From Embleya scabrispora (lineage in GTDB: Bacteria > Actinomycetota > Actinomycetes > Streptomycetales > Streptomycetaceae), in NCBI RefSeq assembly GCF_002024165.1, contig NZ_MWQN01000001.1:434001-498000 (forward strand): a stretch of DNA of 64,000 nt, given 5' to 3'. Shown in pieces: positions 1 to 7,407 of this stretch. Under the pieces are notes generated by a model. The model did no database searches, was not told the DNA's origin, and saw only the letters and a program-made list of their open reading frames with translations. Numbering within the stretch: position 1 is the stretch's first letter; every line of letters begins with the position of its first letter. The translations under genes were made by a program, and so were the position numbers.

Positions 1-46
1 CAACGGCCGGACACGGGTTCGACCGGGCCGGAGAAAGGACGGGGTC

Positions 47-472
47 ATGGACGCGAAGCTCTGGGAGCAGGTCGTCGTGCTGCACGCGCGCGTCGAGCAC
101 GACCTCGGCCGGACACTTCAGCGGCGACACGGGATCGGCCTGTCCGAGTACCGCGCACTGTCCCGACTCGCGGTGGCTCCCGACGGCGAATTGCGTATGC
201 AGGAGCTGGCCGACTCGATCGGGCTCAACCAGAGTTCGGTCAGCCGCCTCGCGGTCCGCCTGGAGACCGACGGCCTCACCCGACGCGACCTGTGTCCCAA
301 GGACCGCCGAGGGGTGTACACGGTCATCACCGACGACGGCCGCGCCCGGCTCACCGAGGCGGCCCGAACCTACGACCAGGCCCTGACCACGGCACTGGAA
401 AAGGCCGCCGGCGACCCCCAACTGGCAGAGGTGGCAACGGCACTGGGCGCCATCCCGACCCCGGTGGGCTGA
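47..472 (+). CDS. MarR-family transcriptional regulator
   Basis: A 141-residue winged-helix protein. The central part (about residues 48-80) reads as the MarR recognition helix and wing, with an ELADSIGLNQSSVSRLAVRL-type helix followed by a DRRG turn, the usual MarR wing signature. The ATG lies just after a GAAAGGA Shine-Dalgarno sequence. MarR proteins are dimeric repressors that respond to small phenolic or oxidising ligands; no ligand can be read here. The next gene, a membrane-anchored hydrolase, is convergent, so a regulatory link between them is only a guess. A paralogue with the same layout lies at 24574. Confidence 0.85.
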   Translation: MDAKLWEQVVVLHARVEHDLGRTLQRRHGIGLSEYRALSRLAVAPDGELRMQELADSIGLNQSSVSRLAVRLETDGLTRRDLCPKDRRGVYTVITDDGRARLTEAARTYDQALTTALEKAAGDPQLAEVATALGAIPTPVG

Positions 473-559
473 GCAGCGTACGACACGGGTCCCAAAGCGC
501 GGCCGAAGCACGAGCCGATCACCGGCCGACCCACCTCCACGCTCGGCCCGGCGGCCCGC

Positions 560-1600
560 TCAGCGTCCGGCCAGGAATCGCCGCTGGTCGGCGAGATAGC
601 CGTCGACGAACAGGTCGCGCGGTGCGAAGACCGCGGTGAAGAAGGTCTTCGTCTCCGAACCCTCGATGTCCGCGTCGACCATCGAGTGCGCCGCGTCCGG
701 GTAGTGACGTACCGTCAGTTCGGCTCGTCCGGCGAGTAGTTTGCGATACTCCGCCTCGGTCTCGACCACGTCCACGTTCACGTCGTGCCCCCCGAGCATC
801 AGCAGCACCGGCACCCGCACCTCGGCCAGATCCGCGCTCGCGTCGGCCCCGGCGTTCTTGCGCACGAAGTTCCACCGGTCCGCCGACATCGTCGCCGCCG
901 AACCCAACGCGGCGCGGTACTGCTCGTACCCGGCGCCCTGCGCGATCAGCCGCCGAACCTCGTCGCTGCGCCGGACCTCGGTGTCGATCCGGGCCTGCGA
1001 CGCGTGTTCCGCGCGCAGTTCGGCGAGCAGGTTGAACCGGCCCTGGCGCAGCCAGTTGATCGCCGGCGACACGGCGATCACGAACTTCACGTCGGGCGTG
1101 CGCGCGGCCACTCTCGGAAGCACCCAGCCCGCCTGGCTGGCACCCCAGAGCCCGACCCGCGCATGGTCCACGTCCGGCCGGGACCGGCTCCAGGCGATCG
1201 CCGCCTCGGTCTCCCGGGCCCGATCCTCCATGCTCTGGTCGAGCCAGTTGCCCGGCGACCCCGACACGCCCGGCTTGTTCCAGGACAGCGTGGCGTAGCC
1301 GGCCCGGGCGTACGCCTCCATCTGCGGCCGATAGAAGCCGTCGTTGGTGGCGTTCCGGGCTCCGTCGCCGTGCACGAGGAGCACCAGGCCGTACGGTCCC
1401 CGCCCGTGCGTGGGCTTGGCCAGCACGCCGTCCAGCCGCCGCGCGCCGTCGTGGAACACGATCCGCTCCTCCTTCAGGTCGTAGGTGTTGGCGTGGTCCG
1501 CGTACAGCAGCGCACCCAGTCCCGCCGTGAGCAGCAGGGCGAGGACCGCCCCGCAGATGGTCAGCACCCGATGGCGTCGAACGAACCCGCGGATCCCCAT
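560..1600 (-). CDS. Membrane-anchored alpha/beta hydrolase
   Basis: 346 residues. Residues about 11-34 form one hydrophobic helix without an obvious signal-peptidase site, so the enzyme is probably tethered to the membrane and faces outward. The rest is an alpha/beta hydrolase: oxyanion-loop region LLVHGDG (about 74-80), nucleophile elbow GASQAG with Ser155, acid Asp273 in GGHD, and His305 in DAAHS. It resembles the dipeptidyl-peptidase/BAAT-like acyl hydrolase group, but the substrate is unknown. The 160-bp leader upstream contains the palindrome CGATATCG (about 1628-1635), which could be an operator. The following regulator gene is convergent. Confidence 0.8.
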   Translation of the reverse strand: MGIRGFVRRHRVLTICGAVLALLLTAGLGALLYADHANTYDLKEERIVFHDGARRLDGVLAKPTHGRGPYGLVLLVHGDGARNATNDGFYRPQMEAYARAGYATLSWNKPGVSGSPGNWLDQSMEDRARETEAAIAWSRSRPDVDHARVGLWGASQAGWVLPRVAARTPDVKFVIAVSPAINWLRQGRFNLLAELRAEHASQARIDTEVRRSDEVRRLIAQGAGYEQYRAALGSAATMSADRWNFVRKNAGADASADLAEVRVPVLLMLGGHDVNVDVVETEAEYRKLLAGRAELTVRHYPDAAHSMVDADIEGSETKTFFTAVFAPRDLFVDGYLADQRRFLAGR

Positions 1601-1763
1601 GTGGTCATCTCCCTTGGAACATCGTTTGCGATATCGAATCTATCAAACTGAAATCGCTCGTAGCTCTAACGAACGTTTTTACTTCTGCATATACTGGCCT
1701 CGGACGGCCCGGCCGCAGTTCCCCGCGCCCGCCGGGCGCCACCCACCGGCCACGGAGGCGGCA

Positions 1764-2441
1764 ATGGACCAGGAACAGGCACCACACCCCCACGACAGCC
1801 CGCAGTCCCCCGACCCCGACCGCCGACGCCCCGGCCCCCCGGCAATCGGCCGCGGGCTGCCGGAAGGCACACGGCGGCGGGCCGCCGAGCTGTACTGGGA
1901 GGCGTTCGGTCGCAAGTTGGGCGCCGGCCTGGGCCCCGCCGAGGCCGGGATCGCATTCCTGGCCGAACACCTGCACCCGGACCGCGCCGTGGTCGCGACC
2001 CGGGACGGCGAACTGGTCGGCCTGGCCGGCTACGCCCACGGTGGCCGCGGGCTGACCGGCGGAACCGCGGGCGACGTGCTGCGCGCCTATGGCGGAATCC
2101 GCGCGCTGCCCCGGCTGGCCGTCCTGGCCCTGTTCGAACGTCGCCCGGGGCATGGGGAGTTGGTGATGGACGGCATCTGCGTCGATGCCGCGCAGCGCGG
2201 CACGGGCGTCGGCGGCCTGCTGCTCGACGAGGTCGCCGCCGTGGCCCGCGAGCTCGGCTGTCGGCGGATCCGGCTCGATGTGATCGACGTCAACCCGCGG
2301 GCCCGGGCGCTCTACGAGCGGCACGGCTTCGTGACGACCTCGACCCAGCGAACCCCCTTTCTGCGCGGGCTGATGGGCTTCGGCGCGGTGACCACGATGG
2401 TCCGCCGGGTCGAGCCCGCGCGTCCGGGCGGGCACGGGTGA
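1764..2441 (+). CDS. GNAT-family N-acetyltransferase
   Basis: 225 residues from an ATG preceded by GGAGGCGGCA. The first about 35 residues are Pro/Asp-rich and look disordered. The GNAT core follows, with the acetyl-CoA loop RGTGVGG inside ICVDAAQRGTGVGGLLLDEV and the C-terminal LYERHGF motif. It should transfer acetyl from acetyl-CoA to an amine; the acceptor is not predictable. An upstream in-frame extension is possible, but the strong ribosome binding site favours this start. The gene stands alone in its orientation block, 38 bp before a PaaX-like regulator. Confidence 0.8.
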   Translation: MDQEQAPHPHDSPQSPDPDRRRPGPPAIGRGLPEGTRRRAAELYWEAFGRKLGAGLGPAEAGIAFLAEHLHPDRAVVATRDGELVGLAGYAHGGRGLTGGTAGDVLRAYGGIRALPRLAVLALFERRPGHGELVMDGICVDAAQRGTGVGGLLLDEVAAVARELGCRRIRLDVIDVNPRARALYERHGFVTTSTQRTPFLRGLMGFGAVTTMVRRVEPARPGGHG

Positions 2442-2479
2442 ACGCGGGGGCACGGGTACGGCGCTCGTATGCTCGGGAC

Positions 2480-3349
2480 ATGCCAGGAACGCCGGACACG
2501 GCCCGCGTCGAGATCCCCACCCGCACCCTCGTACACGCGCTCGTGCACGGCGACGGCAGCGTCGACACCGGGGAGTTGTACACCGTCGCGGGCGCGCTCG
2601 GCATGTCCGACCAGCAGGTGCGGCTGTGCGTCAAGCGCCTGGTCGCCGAGGGCCGCTTCACCCACGAGGGGCGCGGACGCAAGGCGGTGCTCAGGGCGAC
2701 CGAGGACGCCCGACGCACGCTCGAACCCAACGTCGAATTCGTACGGCACGCGTTTCGCCAGGACCGGGGCGAGGCGCCGTGGGACGGCGCATGGCGGCTG
2801 GTGGCGTTCGCGATCCCGGAATCCGCACGATCGGCACGCGACGCGCTGCGCGACACGATCGTGTGGCTGGGCGGGGCGGCACTACACGGCGGGTTGTACG
2901 CGTGTGCCAACGACTGGACGGAGCTGATCTCGGCCGAGGCACACCGCCTCGGCGTCTCCGCCGCGGTCACCCAGCTCACCAGCCGCGACCTGCGCATCGG
3001 CGCGATCGACCAACCACGCGCGCTGGCCGCCAAGTTGTGGCCACTGGACGAAATCGCCGGGCGCTACGCCCGGTTGCTCGAAGTCGTCCGCCCCCGGTTG
3101 ACCCGCCTGGAGTCCGGCACCGACTTCACCGATGTCGAACTACTCACCATCGGCGTCGAGTTGGGTGTCGAATTCAGCCGCGCGATCGAACCGGATCCCC
3201 TCCTCCCCCCGGAACTCCTACCCACCCCATGGCCCGGCCGCCAGGCCCGCGCCCTACTCACCCGGACCTGGTCGACACTGTCCAAGCAGGATCGAACCAA
3301 CACGACGAACCGGCTCTACCGCCTGTACGAGAACCTGTCCCACCCCTGA
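2480..3349 (+). CDS. PaaX-family-like transcriptional regulator
   Basis: 289 residues. The N-terminal 70 residues look like a winged helix (LGMSDQQVRLCVKRLVAEGR recognition region), followed by a long middle and C-terminal part with W-rich segments (APWDGAWRLVAFAIPE; LPTPWPGRQA) typical of PaaX/PaaX_C proteins. PaaX represses phenylacetate degradation in other bacteria and binds phenylacetyl-CoA. No paa genes lie nearby, so the ligand here is unknown. I chose the ATG at this position over an upstream in-frame ATG at 2438, because the latter would begin immediately on the previous stop region and adds a non-conserved leader. Confidence 0.75.
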   Translation: MPGTPDTARVEIPTRTLVHALVHGDGSVDTGELYTVAGALGMSDQQVRLCVKRLVAEGRFTHEGRGRKAVLRATEDARRTLEPNVEFVRHAFRQDRGEAPWDGAWRLVAFAIPESARSARDALRDTIVWLGGAALHGGLYACANDWTELISAEAHRLGVSAAVTQLTSRDLRIGAIDQPRALAAKLWPLDEIAGRYARLLEVVRPRLTRLESGTDFTDVELLTIGVELGVEFSRAIEPDPLLPPELLPTPWPGRQARALLTRTWSTLSKQDRTNTTNRLYRLYENLSHP

Positions 3350-3442
3350 CGCACCACGCGCTTCGTGGTCGTCGAGTCCATGTCCGGCAACGGCCCCCCG
3401 GGGGCGGATATTCGGGGTCTGTGCGTCTCGTGAGGACGCAAG

Positions 3443-4024
3443 ATGATGCGCATGACTTTGGCCACCCCCGTACTGCATACCGCTCGCCTGCGGCTGCGTC
3501 CGTTCACCGACGCCGACACCGACTCCCTCTTCGCGCTGCACAGCAGCACCCACGTGATGCGCTACTGGGACTCCCCGCCGTGGACCGAACGGGCCCGCGC
3601 CCGGCGATTCGTCGAGATGTGCCGAACGATGGCGGACGACGGCACCGGGGCCCGGGTGGCCATCGACCGGGCTTTCGACGGGGCCTTCGTCGGCTGGTGC
3701 GGTCTGACCGCATGGGACGAGGAGCGTCGCAGCGCGTCGTTGGGCTACTGTCTCGGCGATGCGATGTGGGGCCACGGCTTCGCGACGGAGGCCGCGCACG
3801 CCGTGCTGCGGTGGGCGTTCGACACGCTGGACCTGAATCGGGTGCAGGCCGAGACCGATACGCGCAACGTGGCATCCGCCCGGGTCCTGGAGAAGATGGG
3901 ATTCGTGCGGGAAGGGACGCTGCGGGAGGACTGCGTCGTGAACGGCGAGGTGTCCGACTCGTGGATATTCGGGCTGCTCAGGCGAGAGTGGCAACCGTCG
4001 GCCGTGCAACCATCGAGGCCGTGA
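3443..4024 (+). CDS. RimJ/RimL-type GNAT acetyltransferase
   Basis: 193 residues. It opens with the RimJ/RimL signature TARLRLRPFTDADTDSLF and has the acetyl-CoA binding turn GYCLGDAMWGHGFATEA and the NVASARVLEKMGF motif (about residues 145-160). This group acetylates protein N-termini or antibiotic-like amines. Three Met codons occur in the first four positions, so the exact start may differ by up to nine bases. The next gene, the MocR-type regulator, begins 21 bp downstream on the same strand, so the two are probably co-transcribed. Confidence 0.85.
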   Translation: MMRMTLATPVLHTARLRLRPFTDADTDSLFALHSSTHVMRYWDSPPWTERARARRFVEMCRTMADDGTGARVAIDRAFDGAFVGWCGLTAWDEERRSASLGYCLGDAMWGHGFATEAAHAVLRWAFDTLDLNRVQAETDTRNVASARVLEKMGFVREGTLREDCVVNGEVSDSWIFGLLRREWQPSAVQPSRP

Positions 4025-4045
4025 GGCCCCGGTGCAGAGGGAGTA

Positions 4046-5434
4046 GTGGTCGTGGACGTCGAGCAGTTCGCCGTGGTGCTCGGGGAGCGGATGGGGCGTC
4101 CACGACGCAACGAGCGCCGGTCCCGTGGTGAACGGCTGTCCGACGCGCTGCGCGACCTGGTCGAGGGCGGCGAGTTGCTGGCCGACACCCGCCTGCCGTC
4201 CGAGCGTGCGCTCGCCGACGCCCTCGGGTTCAGCCGAGGCACCGTCGCGACCGCCTACCTCTCGCTGCACCGGATCGGCCTGGTCGAGCGCCGCCACGGC
4301 AGCGGGTCCTACGTACGTGCCGGCGACCGGCCGACCTTCGCCCGCTGGCTGCGCGAGGGCACCATCGTCGTCGACCTGGCCAAGGCGGTCGTACCCGACA
4401 CCACGCTTCTGCCGCACACCGCGCTGCGCGTCGAGGACCTGCTCGACTCGCGTCCCCCGGACGGCTACGGGCCGACCGGCGACCCGCGGCTGCGCGAGCT
4501 GATCGCGGCGCACGAATTGCCCGCCGGCCTCACCGCCGACGACGTCGTGGTGACTTCGGGAGCGCAGCAGGCGATCCACCTGGTCGCCGACGCGCTGCTC
4601 GTGCCCGGCGACCGGGTCCTGGTCGAGCCGACCACGTATCCCGGGATGCTCGCGGCGGTGTACCGCTTCGGCGCCGAGGCGATCCCGGTCCCGGTCGACC
4701 GCCACGGCTTCGACCCGGAGGCGCTGCGCGCGGCGATCCGCCGGTACCGGCCCGCCTACGTGTTCTCGCTGCCGGTGCACAACCCGACCGGCGCGGTGGT
4801 CTCGGCCCGACGGGCGAAGGCGATCGCCCGGGTCGCCGCCGAGGAGGGCGGGCTCCTGGTCGAGGACCGCACGCTCGCGAGCCTGGCCGACGGGCCGGTG
4901 GCCTCGGCGATCGAGCACGTGGCGGACCGTACGATCTGCCTGGGCTCGTTGTCCAAGACCACGTGGGGCGGCCTGCGCCTGGGCTGGATCGCCGCGCCCC
5001 CGGGCGTGCGCTCGCTCCTCGTCGAGGCCAAACAACGTACCGACCTGGCCACGTCGACCCTGGACCAGCAACTGGCGATCCACCTGCTGCGCGATCCGGG
5101 CCGTCCGGCCCGGGTCGGCGAGTGGTTCGCCGATCTGACCCGGCGCCGCGACCACTTCACCGCCGAACTCGCCGCGCGCCTGCCCGAATGGGAGTGGACG
5201 ATGCCCCGCGGCGGCCTGTCGTTGTGGGCCCGACTGCCCGGCGTGGACGGCGAGGACTTCGTCGCCACCGCCCTGCGCCACGGCGTCGCGGTCTCCCCCG
5301 GCGCGGTCTTCGCCCCCGCACCGCACACCGCCGGCGACCGCATCCGCCTCGGCTACGCCTGGCCCGAGCCGGTCCTGTCCCAGGCGGTGGACCTCCTCGA
5401 AGCCGCCTGGCGCGAGACCCCGAAGAACGCCTGA
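4046..5434 (+). CDS. MocR-type GntR/aminotransferase fusion regulator
   Basis: 462 residues. An N-terminal GntR winged helix (about 25-95; LPSERALADALGFSRGTVAT) is fused to a fold-type I aminotransferase domain (about 110-460). The PLP-binding lysine is Lys304 in SLSKTTW, and the HNPTG and YP-type motifs of aminotransferases are present. MocR proteins use PLP or a PLP-amino-acid adduct as ligand and regulate genes of PLP, GABA or amino-acid metabolism. The start is GTG. A set of AAGTGG-type boxes, resembling known MocR/PdxR operators, lies between this gene and the class IV aminotransferase that follows on the same strand. That aminotransferase gene is its likely target. Confidence 0.9.
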   Translation: MVVDVEQFAVVLGERMGRPRRNERRSRGERLSDALRDLVEGGELLADTRLPSERALADALGFSRGTVATAYLSLHRIGLVERRHGSGSYVRAGDRPTFARWLREGTIVVDLAKAVVPDTTLLPHTALRVEDLLDSRPPDGYGPTGDPRLRELIAAHELPAGLTADDVVVTSGAQQAIHLVADALLVPGDRVLVEPTTYPGMLAAVYRFGAEAIPVPVDRHGFDPEALRAAIRRYRPAYVFSLPVHNPTGAVVSARRAKAIARVAAEEGGLLVEDRTLASLADGPVASAIEHVADRTICLGSLSKTTWGGLRLGWIAAPPGVRSLLVEAKQRTDLATSTLDQQLAIHLLRDPGRPARVGEWFADLTRRRDHFTAELAARLPEWEWTMPRGGLSLWARLPGVDGEDFVATALRHGVAVSPGAVFAPAPHTAGDRIRLGYAWPEPVLSQAVDLLEAAWRETPKNA

Positions 5435-5541
5435 CCCGCTCGCCCACCCCGGTGCAAACCACGAACGCCCCCACCCCCGGGGTTTCTTCGGCCTGCCCCG
5501 AGCCGAATCGGCGCCCACCCGTCCGATCCGTGAACACCCCC

Positions 5542-5617
5542 TAGTGGACCAATATCGATGCGGCTAATGTGCCACTCGGCAAGTGGCACATCGACACACT
5601 CGCCAATGATCCACTTT
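5542..5617 (+). promoter_or_regulatory. Four AAGTGG-type boxes, probable MocR operators
   Basis: Four related 11-mers are present: TAGTGGACCAA at 5542-5552 (+), GAGTGGCACAT on the minus strand (5567-5577), AAGTGGCACAT at 5581-5591 (+) and AAAGTGGATCA on the minus strand (5607-5617). The middle two form a near-perfect palindrome with a 5-nt centre. The boxes resemble the AAAGTGGWCTA motif described for the MocR protein PdxR. They lie upstream of the aminotransferase gene at 5679 and downstream of the MocR gene. Confidence 0.55.
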
Positions 5618-5678
5618 CTCGACATCGCATCGAACGCATCGAGTCGATCCGAGTCGAGCGACCACGGTGGGAGCAGCC

Positions 5679-6596
5679 ATGGCACTGATCGAAGCGGACC
5701 GGATCTGGATGAACGGCGCGCTCGTGCCGTGGGCCGACGCCAAGGTGCACGTACTCAGCAACGGTCTGCACTACGGCACGGGCGTGCTCGAGGGCACCCG
5801 CGCGCACGCCACCGCGCGCGGCCCCGCCGTGTTCCGCCTGGACGATCACCTGCGCCGGTTCCGCGAAAGCGCGCACATCCTGGGCTTCGAACTGCCCTAC
5901 GACCCGGCCGCGTTGCGCACCGCGACGCTGGAACTGATCGCGGCCAACGGGCACGACGAGTGCTATCTGCGCCACCTCGCGCACCTGGGCTACGGCGAGA
6001 TGGGTCCGGGCTTTCGCCCCGGGCTGCCGGTCGAGGTGAGCATCGCGGGCTGGGAGTGGCACACCTACCTCGGCGACGGCGCCGAGCGCGGCATCCGGCT
6101 CGCCACCAGTTCGTGGCGGCGCAACGATCCCAACGCGATGCCGCCGGCGGCCAAGGCCACGGCCGGCTACCTCAACTCGGCACTGGCCAAGACCGCCGCA
6201 CTGCGCGCCGGTTACGACGAGGCGCTGCTGTTGAACGCGGACGGGTACGTCAGCGAGTGCAGCGCGGCCAACGTGTTCGCGGTGCGCGAGGGCGTGCTCT
6301 GCACTCCGCCGCCGAGCGCCGGCGCGCTGCGCGGGATCACCCAGGACACAGTGCTCACCCTGGCCGGCGACCTGGGCCTCGAGGTGCGGGTGCAAAACCT
6401 GCTGCGAACCGATCTGTACACCGCGGAGGAGGTGTTGGTCACCGGCACCGCCGCCGGCGTGATCCCGGTGGCGTCGCTGGACGACCGCGAGGTGGGCAGC
6501 GGCCCGATCACCCGCAAGCTCCAGGCCGCGTACACCGCCGCGGTCACCGGACGGGACGAGCGATACGCACACTGGCTCACCCTCGTGGACCAGTGA
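5679..6596 (+). CDS. Class IV PLP aminotransferase (IlvE-like)
   Basis: 305 residues of fold-type IV PLP enzyme. It has the N-terminal MNGALVPWADAKVHVLSNGLHYG signature region, catalytic Lys159 in PPAAKATAGYLNS, the phosphate-binding SECSAANVF stretch (about 190) and the C-terminal VTGTAAGVIPV motif. These fit a branched-chain amino acid aminotransferase of the short BCAT type, though D-amino acid aminotransferase and aminodeoxychorismate lyase share the fold. ATG is preferred over GTG at 5667 because GGTGGGAG sits 5-10 nt before it. The PLP-dependent MocR regulator and its boxes lie directly upstream. Confidence 0.88.
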   Translation: MALIEADRIWMNGALVPWADAKVHVLSNGLHYGTGVLEGTRAHATARGPAVFRLDDHLRRFRESAHILGFELPYDPAALRTATLELIAANGHDECYLRHLAHLGYGEMGPGFRPGLPVEVSIAGWEWHTYLGDGAERGIRLATSSWRRNDPNAMPPAAKATAGYLNSALAKTAALRAGYDEALLLNADGYVSECSAANVFAVREGVLCTPPPSAGALRGITQDTVLTLAGDLGLEVRVQNLLRTDLYTAEEVLVTGTAAGVIPVASLDDREVGSGPITRKLQAAYTAAVTGRDERYAHWLTLVDQ

Positions 6597-6649
6597 CGGC
6601 GGCCGAACGGGTCGCACCCGACGGCCGACACACCCCCAAACAGGCGAAA

Positions 6650-6715
6650 TCTCCCATGATGTGCAGTTTTCCGGATATTCGTAGCTCGTCCTGCTCACGC
6701 ACACTCCATGGGAGA
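6650..6715 (+). promoter_or_regulatory. Leader hairpin covering a Shine-Dalgarno site
   Basis: TCTCCCATG (6650-6658) is the exact reverse complement of CATGGGAGA (6707-6715). The second arm contains the GGAG ribosome binding site of the small secreted protein starting at 6720. In the mRNA, pairing would hide that site, so this may be a translational control element. The loop is 48 nt, so stability is uncertain. Confidence 0.35.
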
Positions 6716-6719
6716 TGAC

Positions 6720-6923
6720 ATGCGCATCCGTGCCACCCTGGTCGCCGTCGCCGGCGCCACCGTCTTCGCCTTCGCCGGTGCCGGTACCGCCCAGGCCCAC
6801 GAAGGCGGCGTCGAGGTCGACCACACCACCGCCTCCGGCGTGCTCATCGCACACGGCCACGGTTGCCATGGCGGCAAGCTCGCCGCGTTCCACCTCTCGC
6901 GCACCCACGTCTCGATCCGCTGA
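6720..6923 (+). CDS. Small secreted histidine-rich protein
   Basis: 67 residues. Residues 1-26 form a Sec signal peptide (MRIR, hydrophobic core, then TAQA before the predicted cut). The mature peptide is only about 41 residues and contains six His and one Cys, including the cluster IAHGHGCHGG, so it may bind metal. The ATG at this position is preferred because GGAG at 6711 is correctly spaced; an in-frame ATG at 6708 lacks a site. I do not recognise the family. A terminator hairpin follows 25 bp downstream, so it is monocistronic. Confidence 0.6.
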   Translation: MRIRATLVAVAGATVFAFAGAGTAQAHEGGVEVDHTTASGVLIAHGHGCHGGKLAAFHLSRTHVSIR

Positions 6924-6948
6924 CGTACGCCGGCAGCGAACGCGGAAG

Positions 6949-6981
6949 GCGGCCCGTCCACCCCCGGGGTGGGCGGGCCGC
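6949..6981 (+). terminator. Strong hairpin terminator
   Basis: A GC-rich 14-bp perfect stem (GCGGCCCGTCCACC and its complement) with a short CCCGG loop, followed by TTTG. It ends the small secreted protein gene and insulates the ABC exporter promoter. Confidence 0.7.
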
Positions 6982-7050
6982 TTTGCTGTGTACCGTGCAC
7001 AAGGGCCGGCGACGACCCCAGGGCATCGACGCATCCCGGTCGCCCGCGCC

Positions 7051-7081
7051 TTGACTTCAAGTCGACTTGAAGTCCTACGGT
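7051..7081 (+). promoter_or_regulatory. MerR-type promoter with 19-bp spacer
   Basis: The -35 TTGACT (7051-7056) and -10 TACGGT (7076-7081) are separated by 19 bp. The spacer holds the 20-bp perfect palindrome ACTTCAAGTCGACTTGAAGT (7054-7073). An over-long spacer filled by a palindrome is the hallmark of promoters twisted open by MerR-family activators (SoxR, BmrR, TipA). It points at the ABC exporter genes. No merR gene lies in the window. Confidence 0.6.
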
Positions 7082-7173
7082 TCGAACCGAAGTCTCCACG
7101 GTTTCGACGTGTCGCCCGGGCACCGTCGCCGGCCCGCGTCCGGCACCTTGGACCACTCACGGGGAGATCCGCC

Positions 7174-7407
7174 ATGCACAGCCCGCCGTCCACCGACGTC
7201 CGCCCGCGCCGCCACCCGGCCGGCCCGCACAATCCGATCGACCGTGCCGGCCGCGAGCACTACCGTCGGGAGCAGGACCCGCCCCGACGACGCGCGCCCG
7301 ACCCGCGCCCCGGACCGGCGCCCCGCACGAGCCCCGGCCCGAGGCCGCTCCCGGCCGGCGCCTCCTGTCGGCCGCGCTCCTCCGACCCGAAGAGGACATC
7401 GTGCTGA
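7174..7407 (+). CDS. Possible leader ORF coupled to the exporter
   Basis: 77 residues, Arg/Pro-rich and of low complexity, with no recognised domain. It is supported by a GGGGAG ribosome binding site 7 nt before its ATG and by its stop overlapping the exporter start (GTG at 7401, TGA at 7405-7407), which would couple translation. It may equally be a 5' untranslated region that happens to stay open; composition alone cannot decide in DNA this GC-rich. Confidence 0.35.
   Translation: MHSPPSTDVRPRRHPAGPHNPIDRAGREHYRREQDPPRRRAPDPRPGPAPRTSPGPRPLPAGASCRPRSSDPKRTSC

Noticed and set aside
3254-5518. 754-codon minus-strand frame opposite the GNAT and MocR genes
   Set aside because: It is antisense to two genes with complete conserved motifs, and its own product is Arg/Gly/Asp-rich without domains.
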